From: an uncultured Shewanella sp.
Lineage (GTDB): Bacteria > Pseudomonadota > Gammaproteobacteria > Enterobacterales > Shewanellaceae
Assembly (NCBI RefSeq): GCF_947491715.1
Contig: NZ_CANLKR010000021.1
Coordinates: forward strand, 38,675 to 102,674
Length of the DNA: 64,000 nucleotides
Direction: 5' to 3'
The notes under the pieces were generated by a model. That model worked only from the letters and a program-made list of their open reading frames with translations. It did not search any database and was not told where the DNA came from. The number at the start of each line of letters is the position of its first letter. Positions within the stretch are counted from its first letter, which is position 1. A program made the translations under genes and the position numbers. Positions 1 through 10,184 of this stretch are shown here, piece after piece.

Positions 1-728
1 CCCGCATCCACTAAATCCAGCGGTAGAGCCACAAACACGGCGGTTAATACTAAATGCAAAATAAAAATACCCGCATCGAGCCTGATAAGCTGTCGATCCT
101 TAAGCATAGCTTTTAACTTAGCAGGCACCGCAAGCGTATCACCTTTAGGCGCATGAGAAATCGGGTTGGGCACCAATAAATGCACAATTAACATGCCGAC
201 AACGGCTAACCCTGCGGTCATATAAAACAAGCCGGATAAACCAATATATTGGGCAACAATGGGCCCTACCAGCAAAGAAAGCGCAAAGGAAAAGCCAATA
301 CACATACCAATCACAGCCATAACTTTCGTTCGCTGCTCATCCCGCGTTAAATCGGCCGCTAAGGCTAACACAGCTGCCGCTATGGCACCGACACCTTGCA
401 ATGCTCGCCCCGCAACCACCCCATAGATACTGTCAGCATTAGCCGCCAATAAACTGCCTAGCGCAAACACAAAGAGTCCAATAAGAATAATCGGCTTTCG
501 GCCAAATTTATCTGATAGTATCCCCATAGGAATTTGTAACATGGCTTGCGTTAAGCCGTAAGCGCCAATGGCAATTCCCACCCAAAGCGGCGAGAAGCCC
601 GTCAAATTTTGTCCATAAAGAGCAAATACTGGCATGATCATAAACAAGCCCATCATGCGTAAACCAAACACACTGGCTAAAGAAAATGCGACTGTTTTTT
701 CAGTCTTTGAAAGTCCTGTACCGATCAT
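1..728 (-). CDS. MFS transporter, YajR-like (partial, runs off the left edge)
   Basis: This is the N-terminal ~242 residues of a major facilitator superfamily exporter; the frame stays open to the first base of the window. From the ATG the protein starts MIGTGLSKTEK and then shows several hydrophobic helices. The motif A loop (GILSDKFGRKP) follows helix 2, and GRALQGVGAIAAAV lies in the next helices. These match E. coli YajR and its relatives as I remember them. YajR also carries a C-terminal ferredoxin-like domain, which would be outside the window. The inner-membrane, proton-coupled drug or metabolite export role is family knowledge; the substrate cannot be read from the sequence. Confidence 0.85.
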   Translation of the reverse strand, partial: MIGTGLSKTEKTVAFSLASVFGLRMMGLFMIMPVFALYGQNLTGFSPLWVGIAIGAYGLTQAMLQIPMGILSDKFGRKPIILIGLFVFALGSLLAANADSIYGVVAGRALQGVGAIAAAVLALAADLTRDEQRTKVMAVIGMCIGFSFALSLLVGPIVAQYIGLSGLFYMTAGLAVVGMLIVHLLVPNPISHAPKGDTLAVPAKLKAMLKDRQLIRLDAGIFILHLVLTAVFVALPLDLVDA

Positions 729-1017
729 TACTCTGCCCTGATCATCAAACATAAATAATTTAGATCGCGCAGTTTATCATGAAGTTTTTCATTAACCCAA
801 AAGTAAAGTCAGCTAAAGTTTAGCGATTGTTACCTGTTCACCTGATACTTTTTTATCATTACCGTGCTTAACACTGTCAAACATTCATCTGCCGTACCAA
901 CATAAAAATAAAGCTTAATGGTTTATTTTTATAATAGTTCTATTAATTTTATTCCATCTGCTTCAATGATGACTCATCAAAAAAAGCATCATAAGTTAAA
1001 TATGATTAAGGAATAAC

Positions 1018-1872
1018 ATGCACACAACAAGAATGATTAATCTCAGCTGGATTGGGCTACTAATGTCAATTTCATGTAGCTCATTTGCCAAAGAAACCAC
1101 ACTTATCACAATTGCTGATGCTAACACATCACCTGCGGTATATATCGATCTCCCTTCCAAGGGCGATACAAACATTAACTTATTCGCTTCCACAATAAAG
1201 CTACCTGCGTATGATCAAAAAGTTATTGCTGAGTTATTTCATATTGAGTCACTCCTATACCCAAACCACTTGAAGATGCAGGATTCAGCTGGAATTAAAA
1301 CGCGTTTAGGCAAGGCATTGAGTTGAGGGCTTAGTTATTCTAAGTTGATATTCAATAACGCAGAATAAAAGTGTTTTAAACCAGCCCGTTGGGAGTCCGT
1401 AAAAACGCTAACTTCTGCGTTGCATGATCTCACAAGGCAATAAGCATTCTTTCACTAATGCGCCTTGAATTAAGCCTTTTTACGGGCTCTGAAAACATGC
1501 ACTTTCAAGTGGTTTGGGTATATAGTTTAACCTATGCGGCATCTAGTGATACACTAGCCTTAATCACACAAACTCGAGAGCAAGCCCATTATTCCTGTGC
1601 AGGATGTCACACAATTGACGGCAACCCTCCCATTACAGATAAATACAACAAGCAATCACCTAGGTTAGCTGGGAAAGATGTAAACTATGTAATGCGTCAG
1701 TTATTAGCCTTTCAGGCAGGAGAACGTCATACAGACGAAATGAAAGGCATTATGCAAGATTATTCCCACAGTGAAATTAATCACCAAAAAACTCTCACAA
1801 AGCGACATCAAAGAACTTGCCGCTTATATCCAGGGTATGAGCCCCTCTTCTAACCTATTCGGTAAACAATAA
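1018..1872 (+). pseudogene. c-type cytochrome, disrupted by an inserted element and a frameshift
   Basis: Two open pieces belong to one former gene. The first (1018-1257) begins after an AAGGA site and encodes a signal peptide and about 60 mature residues. The second (from 1524) encodes YSLTYAASSD and then a haem-binding CAGCH and a class I cytochrome c body (SPRLAGKDVNYVMRQL, a possible Met ligand near MKGIM). Between them lies a 259-bp inverted-repeat element flanked by TATA. Removing 263 bp joins the pieces in frame. A second lesion lies near 1785-1791: the frame shifts by one base, and the expected C-terminus (KLSQSDIKELAAYIQGM, ending at the TAA of 1870-1872) is in another frame. The repaired protein would be about 196 aa, a periplasmic monohaem cytochrome. 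Function is very likely lost. Confidence 0.85.
1260..1518. mobile_element. MITE-like 259-bp inverted-repeat element, copy 1
   Basis: The ends are inverted repeats: CCCAAACCACTTGAA at the left, and TTCAAGTGGTTTGGG at the right reading into the flank. The element is bounded by TATA at 1256-1259 and 1519-1522, which looks like a 4-bp target duplication. It has no meaningful coding capacity. Internal inverted repeats are visible: 1297-1308 with 1366-1377, 1393-1405 with 1477-1489, CTTAG/CTAAG near 1329-1343, and AACGCAGAA with TTCTGCGTT. A full-length relative of identical size lies at 45712-45970. I recognise no transposase here, so mobilisation in trans is inferred. Confidence 0.85.
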
Positions 1873-1878
1873 CAGCTC

Positions 1879-3009
1879 TTAATTCAGTACATCACTCAAG
1901 GCTTTAAGACAAAGACTGACATTTTCACGTCGTGCGCCATACCCCATTAACCCGATGCGCCATGCTTTGCCAGCAAATGCGCCTAAGCCTGCACCAATTT
2001 CAAGGTTATAATCTTGCAATAAACGCTGACGCACCTGCGCATCATCAACGCCCTCAGGAATGAACACAGTATTGAGTTGTGGCAACCTCACATCTTCTTG
2101 CACCACAAACTTAAGGCCTAAGTTTTCTAGCCCCTGACGTAACACTAAGTGCTGCTCTTGATGTCGTTGCCATGCATTCTCTAAACCTTCTTCAGCGAGT
2201 AAACGCAAAGATTCATGCAGGGCATACAAGGCATTAACCGGCGCAGTATGGTGATAGCTGCGTTTCCCTTCGCCACTCCAATAGCCCATGACTAAGCTTT
2301 GATCGAGAAACCAACTTTGTACGGGACGCTTTCTGGCTTTCAATTTTTCCACCGCCGCAGCCGAGAAAGACACAGGTGACAAGCCTGGCACACAAGATAA
2401 ACACTTTTGACTCCCCGCATAAATAGCATCTATGCCCCACTCATCGACTCTCAACTCCACTCCACCAAGTGATGTGACCGCATCTACTATGGTTAAACAA
2501 TCATACTGTTTAGCAAGTGCACAAAGGGTTTTTGCATCAGACAAGGCCCCCGTTGACGTTTCCGCATGCACAAAAGCAACAAACTTGGCATCAGGATGAG
2601 CCTTAAGTGCAAGCTCAAGTGCATCGGCATCAACCGCTTCCCCCCACTCAGTATCCACCAGCACGGCGATAGCACCAATACGTTCGACATTTTGTCGCAT
2701 ACGTTCGCCAAACACACCATTGCGACAAACAATCACTTTATCACCGGACTCCACCAAATTCACAAAACAGGTTTCCATGCCTGCTGAGCCCGGCGCCGAT
2801 ACGGCTAACGTCATACTGTTTGTGGTCTGAAAGGCATATTGAATTAATGCTTTGAGCTCATCCATCATGGCCACAAATAAAGGGTCAAGGTGCCCTATGG
2901 TCGGTTTAGCTTGCGCGGCTAACACTTGCGGAGAGACATCGGAAGGACCTGGGCCCATCAACACACGTTGAGGCGGAAAAAAAGGCTGAACAGTCGGAGC
3001 AACTAACAT
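1879..3009 (-). CDS. Class V aminotransferase (alanine-glyoxylate / serine-pyruvate type)
   Basis: A 376-aa PLP-dependent fold-type I aminotransferase. MGPGPSDVSPQVL at the N-terminus and DAVTSLGG before the Schiff-base lysine are typical of the alanine:glyoxylate/serine:pyruvate group. The PLP lysine is expected at K202 in AGSQKCLSC. An AAGGAAATATC ribosome site precedes the ATG. It transfers amino groups from alanine or serine to glyoxylate or pyruvate in the cytoplasm; the exact substrate pair is not readable. It converges with the broken cytochrome gene. I recall a related gene lying next to ilvA in Shewanella, so the neighbourhood may be ancestral. Confidence 0.88.
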   Translation of the reverse strand: MLVAPTVQPFFPPQRVLMGPGPSDVSPQVLAAQAKPTIGHLDPLFVAMMDELKALIQYAFQTTNSMTLAVSAPGSAGMETCFVNLVESGDKVIVCRNGVFGERMRQNVERIGAIAVLVDTEWGEAVDADALELALKAHPDAKFVAFVHAETSTGALSDAKTLCALAKQYDCLTIVDAVTSLGGVELRVDEWGIDAIYAGSQKCLSCVPGLSPVSFSAAAVEKLKARKRPVQSWFLDQSLVMGYWSGEGKRSYHHTAPVNALYALHESLRLLAEEGLENAWQRHQEQHLVLRQGLENLGLKFVVQEDVRLPQLNTVFIPEGVDDAQVRQRLLQDYNLEIGAGLGAFAGKAWRIGLMGYGARRENVSLCLKALSDVLN

Positions 3010-3213
3010 GATATTTCCTTATAAAAACAAAACAACAAACACTAAAACAGAAAAATAACTGACACACAAAATAGCAAGCCAATAACATACCATAAGCTTA
3101 AAAAAGAATCATACTCATATAATAATCATCACTCTCCTCCATAACTTGTCACTAAAGAGTTAATTATTGTTATAATTTTAAGAAGACTTTTTAAACAGGC
3201 AACTAGAACAATT

Positions 3214-3540
3214 ATGAAGATCAAAAAGGTATTGGCAGTGGTTGCATTCAGTTTACTCTTCTCCAGCAATGCTGGTGCGAGCGACTGGGTTACAATCACA
3301 GATATGAGTCAATTAAAATACCAAATTAAAGACGGACAAGTATGGCTACGAAATGTGAATGAGTTTAATGAGTCATGGCTAGGATGCTGTTACGCCTATT
3401 ATATCGATATCACTGCTGACGAAGGTAAGGCCATTTGGTCTGCCATGCTAGCACAAATGGCCATGGGAAAACCCTATAATATAGGCGTGGTTGATAAAAG
3501 CGTTAATGGCTCAAAAATCATAATGTCAGGTAATTGGTAA
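3214..3540 (+). CDS. Small secreted hypothetical protein
   Basis: A 108-aa protein with a clear signal peptide: charged MKIKK, a hydrophobic stretch, then SSNAGA before the mature part. The mature region of about 85 residues has no motif I recognise. It contains a Cys pair (LGCCYAYY) and several aromatic residues, which suggests a small folded periplasmic or secreted domain. The gene stands alone between two minus-strand genes and is followed by a strong hairpin terminator. No function is proposed. Confidence 0.7.
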   Translation: MKIKKVLAVVAFSLLFSSNAGASDWVTITDMSQLKYQIKDGQVWLRNVNEFNESWLGCCYAYYIDITADEGKAIWSAMLAQMAMGKPYNIGVVDKSVNGSKIIMSGNW

Positions 3541-3571
3541 ATTATCTCGTTCATCCAAGTCACAATCAGAG

Positions 3572-3607
3572 AAAAAAGCCATGCTGAATATTCAGCATGG
3601 CTTTTTT
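3572..3607. terminator. Bidirectional Rho-independent terminator
   Basis: A perfect inverted repeat (GCCATGCTGAA, TA, TTCAGCATGGC) flanked by A6 on the left and T8 on the right. It can therefore end transcription in both directions: the small secreted-protein gene from the left and the long ilv operon from the right. Confidence 0.92.
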
Positions 3608-3628
3608 TTCTCTATCCTATCCCTTCAC

Positions 3629-5173
3629 TCAATTGGTCAAAAACAACTGATAAGCGGGGTTATGGGTTTCTTCTTTATACTCAAAACCTAATTTATTCAA
3701 AAATTGCTGAAAAGCCAAATTGTCCGTTTCAGGCACTTCGAAGCCTGCTAAGACGCGCCCAAAGGCCGCACCATGGTTGCGATAATGAAACAGGGTAATA
3801 TTCCACTGGCTTTTTAGTGTGGTAAGAAATTGAAACAGAGCGCCTGGATGCTCTGGAAACTCGAAACAAAACAAACGCTCAGTGAGCCTTTCTGAAGGAT
3901 GACCGCCCACCATATAACGCACATGCAATTTTGCAGTTTCATCCATGGATAGATCTTGCACACCAAAGCCTTCATTTTCCAAGTTAGCCACAATACCATC
4001 AAGCTCACTTTGTCCTGAAGACAGTTTAATCCCCGCAAACACCACCGCCTTATCTCGGCTGTTGAAACGGTAATTAAATTCGGTCATGACACGTTTTTCA
4101 AGGAGTTCACAAAAACGCAAAAAGATCCCTGGCTTTTCAGGCACTCGCACCGCTAAAATCGCTTCTTTTTGTTCGCCCAGCTCACAGCGTTCAGAGACAT
4201 AACGTAAACTGTGAAAATTCACATTGGCGCCACTTAAAATTGCCGCGACTTTTTCCCCTTTGCCGCTATCACCGACATGCTTTTTTAGCCCCGCCAATGA
4301 TAACGCCCCCGCAGGCTCGGCAATGGCGCGAGTATCTTCGAAAATGTCTTTCAATGCGGCGCAAATTTCATCGGAAGAAACCGTGATCACCTCATCCACA
4401 TATTCACGGGCCAGTCTAAAAGGCTCTGCACCAATCTGCTTAACCGCCACGCCATCGGCAAACAGTCCGACTTTATCTAACACCACACGCTCACCAGCAT
4501 CCAGCGCAGCTTTCAAACAAGCCGAATCTTCGGGTTCAACACCGATGATCTTCACTTGTGGCATCACCGCTTTATAATAAGCGGCAATACCTGCGATTAA
4601 TCCACCACCGCCCACAGGCACAAAAATGGTTTCTAAGTCTCGTTGCTGCTGTAACATTTCTTGCGCAATCGTGCCTTGACCCGCAATGACCGCTTCATCA
4701 TCAAAAGGTGCCACGTATACTCGCCCCTGGGTTTTTGCTAAATGCTGTGCATGAGCATTGGCCATATCAAAAGCTTGACCATGTAATACAACCTCTCCCC
4801 CTAAACGGCGCACCGCATCCACTTTAATATCTGGCGTGGTTTCCGGCATCACAATCACCGCACTAATGCCTCTTGCTACTGCTGACATAGCCACGCCTTG
4901 AGCATGATTTCCCGCAGAGGCACAGACAACACCACACTGACACTCATCTGCGGTTAATTCAGCAATCTTGTTATAAGCACCGCGTAGTTTAAACGAATGC
5001 ACTGGCTGTAAATCTTCTCGCTTTAAGAAAACCTGGCAACCTAAACGCGCAGACAGCTTATTTAAACTCGATAATGGCGTCACTTTAGCCACGTCATAAA
5101 CAGAGCTTAATAAAATTTTCTGTAGATAATATTGCGCCAATTCCAGTTGTGATTGTGAAGCTAATGCGAGCAT
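3629..5173 (-). CDS. ilvA: Threonine dehydratase, biosynthetic
   Basis: Catalyses L-threonine to 2-oxobutanoate and ammonia, the first committed step of isoleucine synthesis. About 514 aa: a PLP domain with the Schiff-base lysine K62 in HSFKLRGAY, SAGNHAQG, and the phosphate-binding loop VGGGG at 187-191; then two ACT-like regulatory repeats (about residues 320-510), the site of isoleucine feedback in the biosynthetic enzyme. The longest frame begins at a TTG at 5185, but the ATG at 5173 has GAGGT at good spacing and fits the usual N-terminus. Last gene of the ilvGMEDA operon, ending before the terminator at 3572-3607. Confidence 0.96.
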   Translation of the reverse strand: MLALASQSQLELAQYYLQKILLSSVYDVAKVTPLSSLNKLSARLGCQVFLKREDLQPVHSFKLRGAYNKIAELTADECQCGVVCASAGNHAQGVAMSAVARGISAVIVMPETTPDIKVDAVRRLGGEVVLHGQAFDMANAHAQHLAKTQGRVYVAPFDDEAVIAGQGTIAQEMLQQQRDLETIFVPVGGGGLIAGIAAYYKAVMPQVKIIGVEPEDSACLKAALDAGERVVLDKVGLFADGVAVKQIGAEPFRLAREYVDEVITVSSDEICAALKDIFEDTRAIAEPAGALSLAGLKKHVGDSGKGEKVAAILSGANVNFHSLRYVSERCELGEQKEAILAVRVPEKPGIFLRFCELLEKRVMTEFNYRFNSRDKAVVFAGIKLSSGQSELDGIVANLENEGFGVQDLSMDETAKLHVRYMVGGHPSERLTERLFCFEFPEHPGALFQFLTTLKSQWNITLFHYRNHGAAFGRVLAGFEVPETDNLAFQQFLNKLGFEYKEETHNPAYQLFLTN

Positions 5174-5222
5174 ATCAAACCTCAATGACAGGGCTTAAAC
5201 TTGCCCTATCTCAGATAAAAAA

Positions 5223-7067
5223 CTACAGCTTAGTGAGATCCCGTACCGCGCCTTTATCGGCACTGGTCGCGAGTAACGCATAAGCTTTTAACGCTGACGA
5301 AACCTGTCTAACACGACCAACGGGTTTCCAAGCATCTTTTCCTCGACCTTCCATCGCATCACGGCGAGCGTTAAGCTCATCATCACTAATGGCTAATTTA
5401 ATCGAGCGTGCAGGAATATCGATTTCAATGCGATCCCCTGTTTCCACTAACCCTATGGTGCCACCCGCTGCCGCTTCAGGCGAAACATGACCAATAGACA
5501 AACCTGACGTGCCGCCAGAAAAACGCCCATCGGTAATAAGTGCACAAGCCTTACCCAAACCGCGAGATTTTAAATAACTGGTAGGATAGAGCATTTCTTG
5601 CATGCCAGGTCCACCTTTAGGGCCTTCATAGCGAATGACCACCACATCACCGGCAACCACTTCTCCACCTAAAATCCCGGCCACCGCATCGTCTTGACTC
5701 TCATACACTCGTGCCGTGCCGACAAAGGTATGGTTTTCTTCATCCACTCCAGCGGTTTTCACAATGCAGCCGTCAAGGGCAATATTTCCAGACAATACCG
5801 CTAGACCCCCTTCTTGACTAAAGGCAAATTCCCGTGTGCGAATACAGCCCCCTTCACGGTCAATATCAAGGCTTGCCCAGCGACAACTTTGACTGAAAGC
5901 TTGCGTCGTTGGGATCCCAGCAGGGCCTGCTGAGAAGAATTTGTGTACGGCCGCATCTTCACTTTGCGCTACATCATATTTAGCCAATACTGCTTTTAAC
6001 GTATCACCTGCCACATGGGGTACTTCATTATGCAGCAACCCAGCTCTATCAAGCTCACCTAAAATCCCCATCACTCCACCAGCACGATGTACATCTTCCA
6101 TATGATATTCAGGTGTTGACGGCGCAACTTTACAAAGGTGAGGCACAAGACGTGATAATCTATCGATGTCATCCATGGTAAAGTCTACTTCAGCTTCACG
6201 CGCTGCGGCCAGTAAATGTAATACCGTATTGCTTGAGCCTCCCATGGCAATATCCAGTGTCATCGCATTTTCAAAGGCTTTAAAACTGGCAATATTACGG
6301 GGCAATGCGGAGACATCATCATGTTTGTAATAACGCGTCGTTAAATCCATCACCCGTCTGCCAGCCTCTAAAAATAACTCCCGGCGATCGGCGTGAGTGG
6401 CCAACATAGAGCCATTACCCGGCAGCGACAACCCTAAGGCTTCTGTTAAACAGTTCATTGAATTTGCTGTAAACATTCCCGAGCAAGAACCACAGGTTGG
6501 GCAAGCACTGCGTTCGATTTTTTCGCTATCTTCATCTGACACACGATCGTCCGCACCCGCCACCATCGCATCCACCAAATCAAGTTTGATGATATTATCA
6601 GACAACTTAGTCTTACCCGCTTCCATCGGTCCACCGGACACAAACACCACAGGAATATTAAGCCTTAAAGCAGCCATCAACATACCGGGCGTGATCTTAT
6701 CGCAGTTTGAAATACACACTAAAGCATCTGCGCAATGCGCATTAACCATGTACTCGACACTATCGGCAATCAATTCCCGTGAAGGCAAGCTGTACAGCAT
6801 GCCGCCATGACCCATAGCAATACCATCGTCAACAGCAATCGTATTGAATTCCTTAGCAATACCTCCTGCTTCTTCGATGGCACCAGCCACTAACGAGCCC
6901 ATGTCTTTTAAATGCACATGCCCTGGAACAAATTGCGTGAAAGAATTAGAAATAGCGATGATCGGCTTACCGAAATCGTTATCTTTTACACCCGTTGCGC
7001 GCCAGAGTGCACGAGCACCCGCCATGTTACGGCCTTCGGTACTGGTAGCTGAACGTAATTTTGGCAT
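5223..7067 (-). CDS. ilvD: Dihydroxy-acid dehydratase
   Basis: Dehydrates 2,3-dihydroxy-isovalerate and 2,3-dihydroxy-3-methylvalerate to the 2-oxo acids in valine and isoleucine synthesis. The 614-aa length matches the E. coli enzyme. Fe-S ligand positions are visible at C122 ([10 protein letters not shown]) and C195 (in [11 protein letters not shown]); the late [21 protein letters not shown] block contains the Ser expected to act as catalytic base. An AGGAC site precedes the ATG. It lies between ilvE and ilvA on the minus strand. Confidence 0.97.
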   Translation of the reverse strand: MPKLRSATSTEGRNMAGARALWRATGVKDNDFGKPIIAISNSFTQFVPGHVHLKDMGSLVAGAIEEAGGIAKEFNTIAVDDGIAMGHGGMLYSLPSRELIADSVEYMVNAHCADALVCISNCDKITPGMLMAALRLNIPVVFVSGGPMEAGKTKLSDNIIKLDLVDAMVAGADDRVSDEDSEKIERSACPTCGSCSGMFTANSMNCLTEALGLSLPGNGSMLATHADRRELFLEAGRRVMDLTTRYYKHDDVSALPRNIASFKAFENAMTLDIAMGGSSNTVLHLLAAAREAEVDFTMDDIDRLSRLVPHLCKVAPSTPEYHMEDVHRAGGVMGILGELDRAGLLHNEVPHVAGDTLKAVLAKYDVAQSEDAAVHKFFSAGPAGIPTTQAFSQSCRWASLDIDREGGCIRTREFAFSQEGGLAVLSGNIALDGCIVKTAGVDEENHTFVGTARVYESQDDAVAGILGGEVVAGDVVVIRYEGPKGGPGMQEMLYPTSYLKSRGLGKACALITDGRFSGGTSGLSIGHVSPEAAAGGTIGLVETGDRIEIDIPARSIKLAISDDELNARRDAMEGRGKDAWKPVGRVRQVSSALKAYALLATSADKGAVRDLTKL

Positions 7068-7184
7068 TGCGATTGTCCTATCTTTGAGAAAAATAGCCCT
7101 ATATTGTTAATGGACTATAACTCTTATATCAATAACGCTAAAACGGCTATGCTAAAAACAGCCAACTTTAGCCACGACTCATTC

Positions 7185-8111
7185 TCATTTCAAAGGCTCT
7201 AACCAGCCCCATTTGTCTTTTGTCTCTCCAGTAAATAAACCAAAGAAGCTATGTTGGACTTTTTTGGTGATGGGCCCACGATGACCTTCACCAATCTCAA
7301 TTCTATCGACACTGCGCACAGGTACAATTTCAGCAGCTGTGCCCGTCATAAAGATTTCATCAGCAAGATAGAGAAACTCACGGGACATGGCTTCTTCAAC
7401 CACGTCATAACCCATATCTCTTGCCAGAACCATAATGGTGTCGCGAGTCAGTCCCATCAAAATAGCAGCGGTGGCTGGTGGGGTGTAAATTTTGTTTTTC
7501 TTCACCACAAATAAATTGGCACCCGCCCCTTCACTCACTAGACCGTTAGTATCCAGCGCAATGCCTTCATCAAAACCATTACGCTTGGCTTCTGTAGAGA
7601 TTTGCAGCGATGACAAATAATTGCCACCCGCTTTAGCACCTGTCGGAATAGTATTGGCCGCTAAGCGATTCCAAGACGTAACAGCCACATCAACGCCGGC
7701 TTCCATGCTATCTTCACCTAAATAGGCACCCCACGGAAAACCAGCAACCAACAAATCACAAACCGCATCTTTCGGCGGTGTGATCCCCATGCCCACATCA
7801 CCATAAAACGCCAAAGGACGAATATAAGCACTGGTTAAGTCATTCTTAAGCACACTATCGGTACAAGCTTGCATCACCTCGTCAAAAGTATAGGGAATAG
7901 GCATACGATAAATTTTTGCAGAATCAAATAAACGCTGCACATGATCCGTTAATCGAAAACCCGCTGGCCCCAAGTGCGTGTCATAAACACGTATGCCTTC
8001 AAATACAGAGGTTCCGTAGTGCAACGCATGAGACATGACATGTACTTTTGCATTCGCCCAAGGCATGATTGCACCATTAAACCAAATATACTCTGCTGTT
8101 TTTGCGGCCAT
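7185..8111 (-). CDS. ilvE: Branched-chain amino acid aminotransferase, type I
   Basis: Last step of valine, leucine and isoleucine synthesis, transferring an amino group from glutamate. The 308-aa length is that of E. coli IlvE. The fold-type IV PLP lysine is K160 in TGAKAGGNYLSS, and the SEGAGANLF and GTAAEIVPVR blocks are present. It follows ilvM by about 11 nt in the operon. A second, sequence-distinct branched-chain aminotransferase lies at 29460-30551, so this step is duplicated in the genome. Confidence 0.96.
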   Translation of the reverse strand: MAAKTAEYIWFNGAIMPWANAKVHVMSHALHYGTSVFEGIRVYDTHLGPAGFRLTDHVQRLFDSAKIYRMPIPYTFDEVMQACTDSVLKNDLTSAYIRPLAFYGDVGMGITPPKDAVCDLLVAGFPWGAYLGEDSMEAGVDVAVTSWNRLAANTIPTGAKAGGNYLSSLQISTEAKRNGFDEGIALDTNGLVSEGAGANLFVVKKNKIYTPPATAAILMGLTRDTIMVLARDMGYDVVEEAMSREFLYLADEIFMTGTAAEIVPVRSVDRIEIGEGHRGPITKKVQHSFFGLFTGETKDKWGWLEPLK

Positions 8112-8122
8112 TATTTTTTTCC

Positions 8123-8380
8123 TTATACCCTAGCAAGTTTGTTTTCTGTCTGAGACGGCAATGCTTGACAGTCAAGCACGTCAATCAACTTATCCAGTTG
8201 ATTACTAAGTAATGTAATTGCCCGCTCACTCTCTACGACTACATTCACCATACTAGTCTCATTTTCATGGACTTGCATGTTCATACTCATCACCTTAAAC
8301 CCGCGATGACGAATAACTCTTAACACACGCTCTAATACTTCTGCACGTTGGTGTACTGTTAAAATCATGTCGTAGATCAT
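8123..8380 (-). CDS. ilvM: Acetolactate synthase II small subunit (ACT domain)
   Basis: About 85 aa, the short regulatory partner of IlvG. One ACT domain; [20 protein letters not shown] aligns well with E. coli IlvM. A longer open frame starts further upstream, but the ATG at 8378-8380 overlaps the ilvG stop as ATGA. This implies translational coupling and fits the family N-terminus, so I chose it. It stabilises and activates the large subunit. Confidence 0.93.
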   Translation of the reverse strand: MIYDMILTVHQRAEVLERVLRVIRHRGFKVMSMNMQVHENETSMVNVVVESERAITLLSNQLDKLIDVLDCQALPSQTENKLARV

Positions 8381-10050
8381 ATTTGCGTCTCCGTTCCATC
8401 CATCATATTGTGATTCGCCGCCCCAGGCGGCACTAAAGGCCAAACATTATGTGCATCATCAATAGCGACATGTAATAAAAAAGCCCCTTTTGCATTCAAC
8501 ATTTCATCCAGCCCCGATTCAACTTCGCTTGCCTTATCAATGCTGCGACCGGGAATATCAAATGCCGACGCTAAACGCACAAAATCAGGGTTATCAGATA
8601 AATCGGTTTCACTATAACGCTCTTCAAAAAAAAGTTGTTGCCATTGCTTCACCATGCCCAACTTTTGATTATCAATAAGCAATATTTTAACGGGGATTTG
8701 TTTGCGTTTAAGGGTTGCTAGCTCTTGCACATTCATCATAAAAGAGCCATCCCCAGACACAGCAACCACTGTTGCATTCGGGCGACTGACTTTGGCGCCA
8801 ATAGCGGCAGGCAAACCAAAGCCCATAGTGCCAAGTCCACCACTGGACAAATGATTCTCAGGTCTATCAAACCACATATGCTGAGCAACCCACATTTGGT
8901 GTTGACCCACATCACAACTCACAACACTGTCTTTAGGCAATTTTTGCGCTAAGCGCCTTAGCATTGCAGGGGCGTAAATCAGCTCACCTGGGCAATCATA
9001 ATCTCGCTCATGAGTCACTTGCAGCTGCTTAACTTCATCCCGCCATGCATCAATAGCTAATGGTTGACTAATAGCAGGTAAGACTTCACGTAAATCACTG
9101 GCAATTGCCACATCCGCTGCCCGTAATTTACCCAATTCTGCTGCATCGATATCTAAATGAAGCACTTTTGCCTTATTGGCAAAACACGACAAACGTCCTG
9201 TGACACGATCATCAAACCTTGCACCAACCACCACCAATAAATCACTTTCTTGCACAGCAATATTCGCCTCTTTAGAACCATGCATACCCAGCATGCCTAA
9301 ATAGCCCGGCGTATCAATAGTAATGCTACCCAGTCCTTTCAACGTCGAAACGGAAGGCATACCAGTGACATCGATGAAATCACGTAATTGGCTCACGGCA
9401 TTTGCCATGCCCACACCACCACCAGCATAAATAATAGGCTTTTTTGCCTCTTGTAATAACGCTTTTGCCGCAAGAATATCGGCATCTAGATGCCAAGGCT
9501 CTGGCAAAACGGCATGTAGAGGGGTTTTATATTCAAGCATAGCCACTTGAATATCTTTAGGAATATCGACTAAAACGGGACCTGGACGACCCGAGGCGGC
9601 AATTTCAAATGCTTGATACAATGTCGGAATAAGTTCATCTATATGGGTCACCATGAAGCTGTGTTTCGTACAAGACAGTGACATGCCGAGCATATCAATC
9701 TCTTGAAAGGCATCGGTACCAATCAGGTGATTAGGCACTTGACCAGTTATCGCCACCATAGGCACAGAGTCGAGTAATGCATCCGCTAAAGTCGTGACAA
9801 GATTTGTTGCACCGGGACCTGAAGTCGCAAAACACACGCCTATTCGTCCACTGGCTCTAGCATACCCTAATGCCGCAAAAGCCGCCCCTTGTTCATGCCG
9901 ACTTAACAGGTGCTCAACAGAACTGCCATGAAGCGCATCATAGAGCGGCATAATGGCTCCACCAGGATAACCAAATATTGTATTCACACCGTGGGCGACT
10001 AATACTTTAATCACCGCATCAGCACCGCGAATTTTCTGCCCTTGTCCCAT
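8377..10050 (-). CDS. ilvG: Acetolactate synthase II large subunit
   Basis: A ThDP-dependent enzyme that condenses pyruvate with pyruvate or 2-oxobutanoate, the first common step of valine and isoleucine synthesis. The 557 aa are full length. The catalytic glutamate is E53 in [21 protein letters not shown] lies near the N-terminus, and the ThDP/Mg motif GDGSFMMN is in the C-terminal third. The frame is intact, unlike the frameshifted ilvG of E. coli K-12. First structural gene after the ilvL attenuator; the stop codon overlaps the ilvM start. Confidence 0.97.
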   Translation of the reverse strand: MGQGQKIRGADAVIKVLVAHGVNTIFGYPGGAIMPLYDALHGSSVEHLLSRHEQGAAFAALGYARASGRIGVCFATSGPGATNLVTTLADALLDSVPMVAITGQVPNHLIGTDAFQEIDMLGMSLSCTKHSFMVTHIDELIPTLYQAFEIAASGRPGPVLVDIPKDIQVAMLEYKTPLHAVLPEPWHLDADILAAKALLQEAKKPIIYAGGGVGMANAVSQLRDFIDVTGMPSVSTLKGLGSITIDTPGYLGMLGMHGSKEANIAVQESDLLVVVGARFDDRVTGRLSCFANKAKVLHLDIDAAELGKLRAADVAIASDLREVLPAISQPLAIDAWRDEVKQLQVTHERDYDCPGELIYAPAMLRRLAQKLPKDSVVSCDVGQHQMWVAQHMWFDRPENHLSSGGLGTMGFGLPAAIGAKVSRPNATVVAVSGDGSFMMNVQELATLKRKQIPVKILLIDNQKLGMVKQWQQLFFEERYSETDLSDNPDFVRLASAFDIPGRSIDKASEVESGLDEMLNAKGAFLLHVAIDDAHNVWPLVPPGAANHNMMDGTETQI

Positions 10051-10128
10051 CGATTCCGTTACCTCTAATTGCCATAAATTACAAAAATGTGCGCTTTAAT
10101 GACCACTTAAACTTCATATGCCCTAAAC

Positions 10129-10162
10129 AAAAAACCCCCCAGTCCTTTCGGAGCGGGGGGTT
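10129..10162 (-). terminator. ilv operon attenuator terminator
   Basis: On the minus strand, CCCCCCGCTCC, a GAAA loop and GGACTGGGGGG form a strong GC stem followed by a T6 run, about 25 nt after the ilvL stop and about 80 nt before ilvG. This position and shape fit the classic transcription attenuator of the ilvGMEDA operon: starvation for charged branched-chain tRNAs would stall ribosomes on ilvL and favour an antiterminator. Confidence 0.92.
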
Positions 10163-10184
10163 AGTAGCAATCTTTTTACCTGAT

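Noticed and set aside
996..1193. 65-aa minus-strand open frame across the start of the cytochrome gene
   Set aside because: It mirrors the signal-peptide and coding frame on the other strand, has no ribosome site and no recognisable motif.
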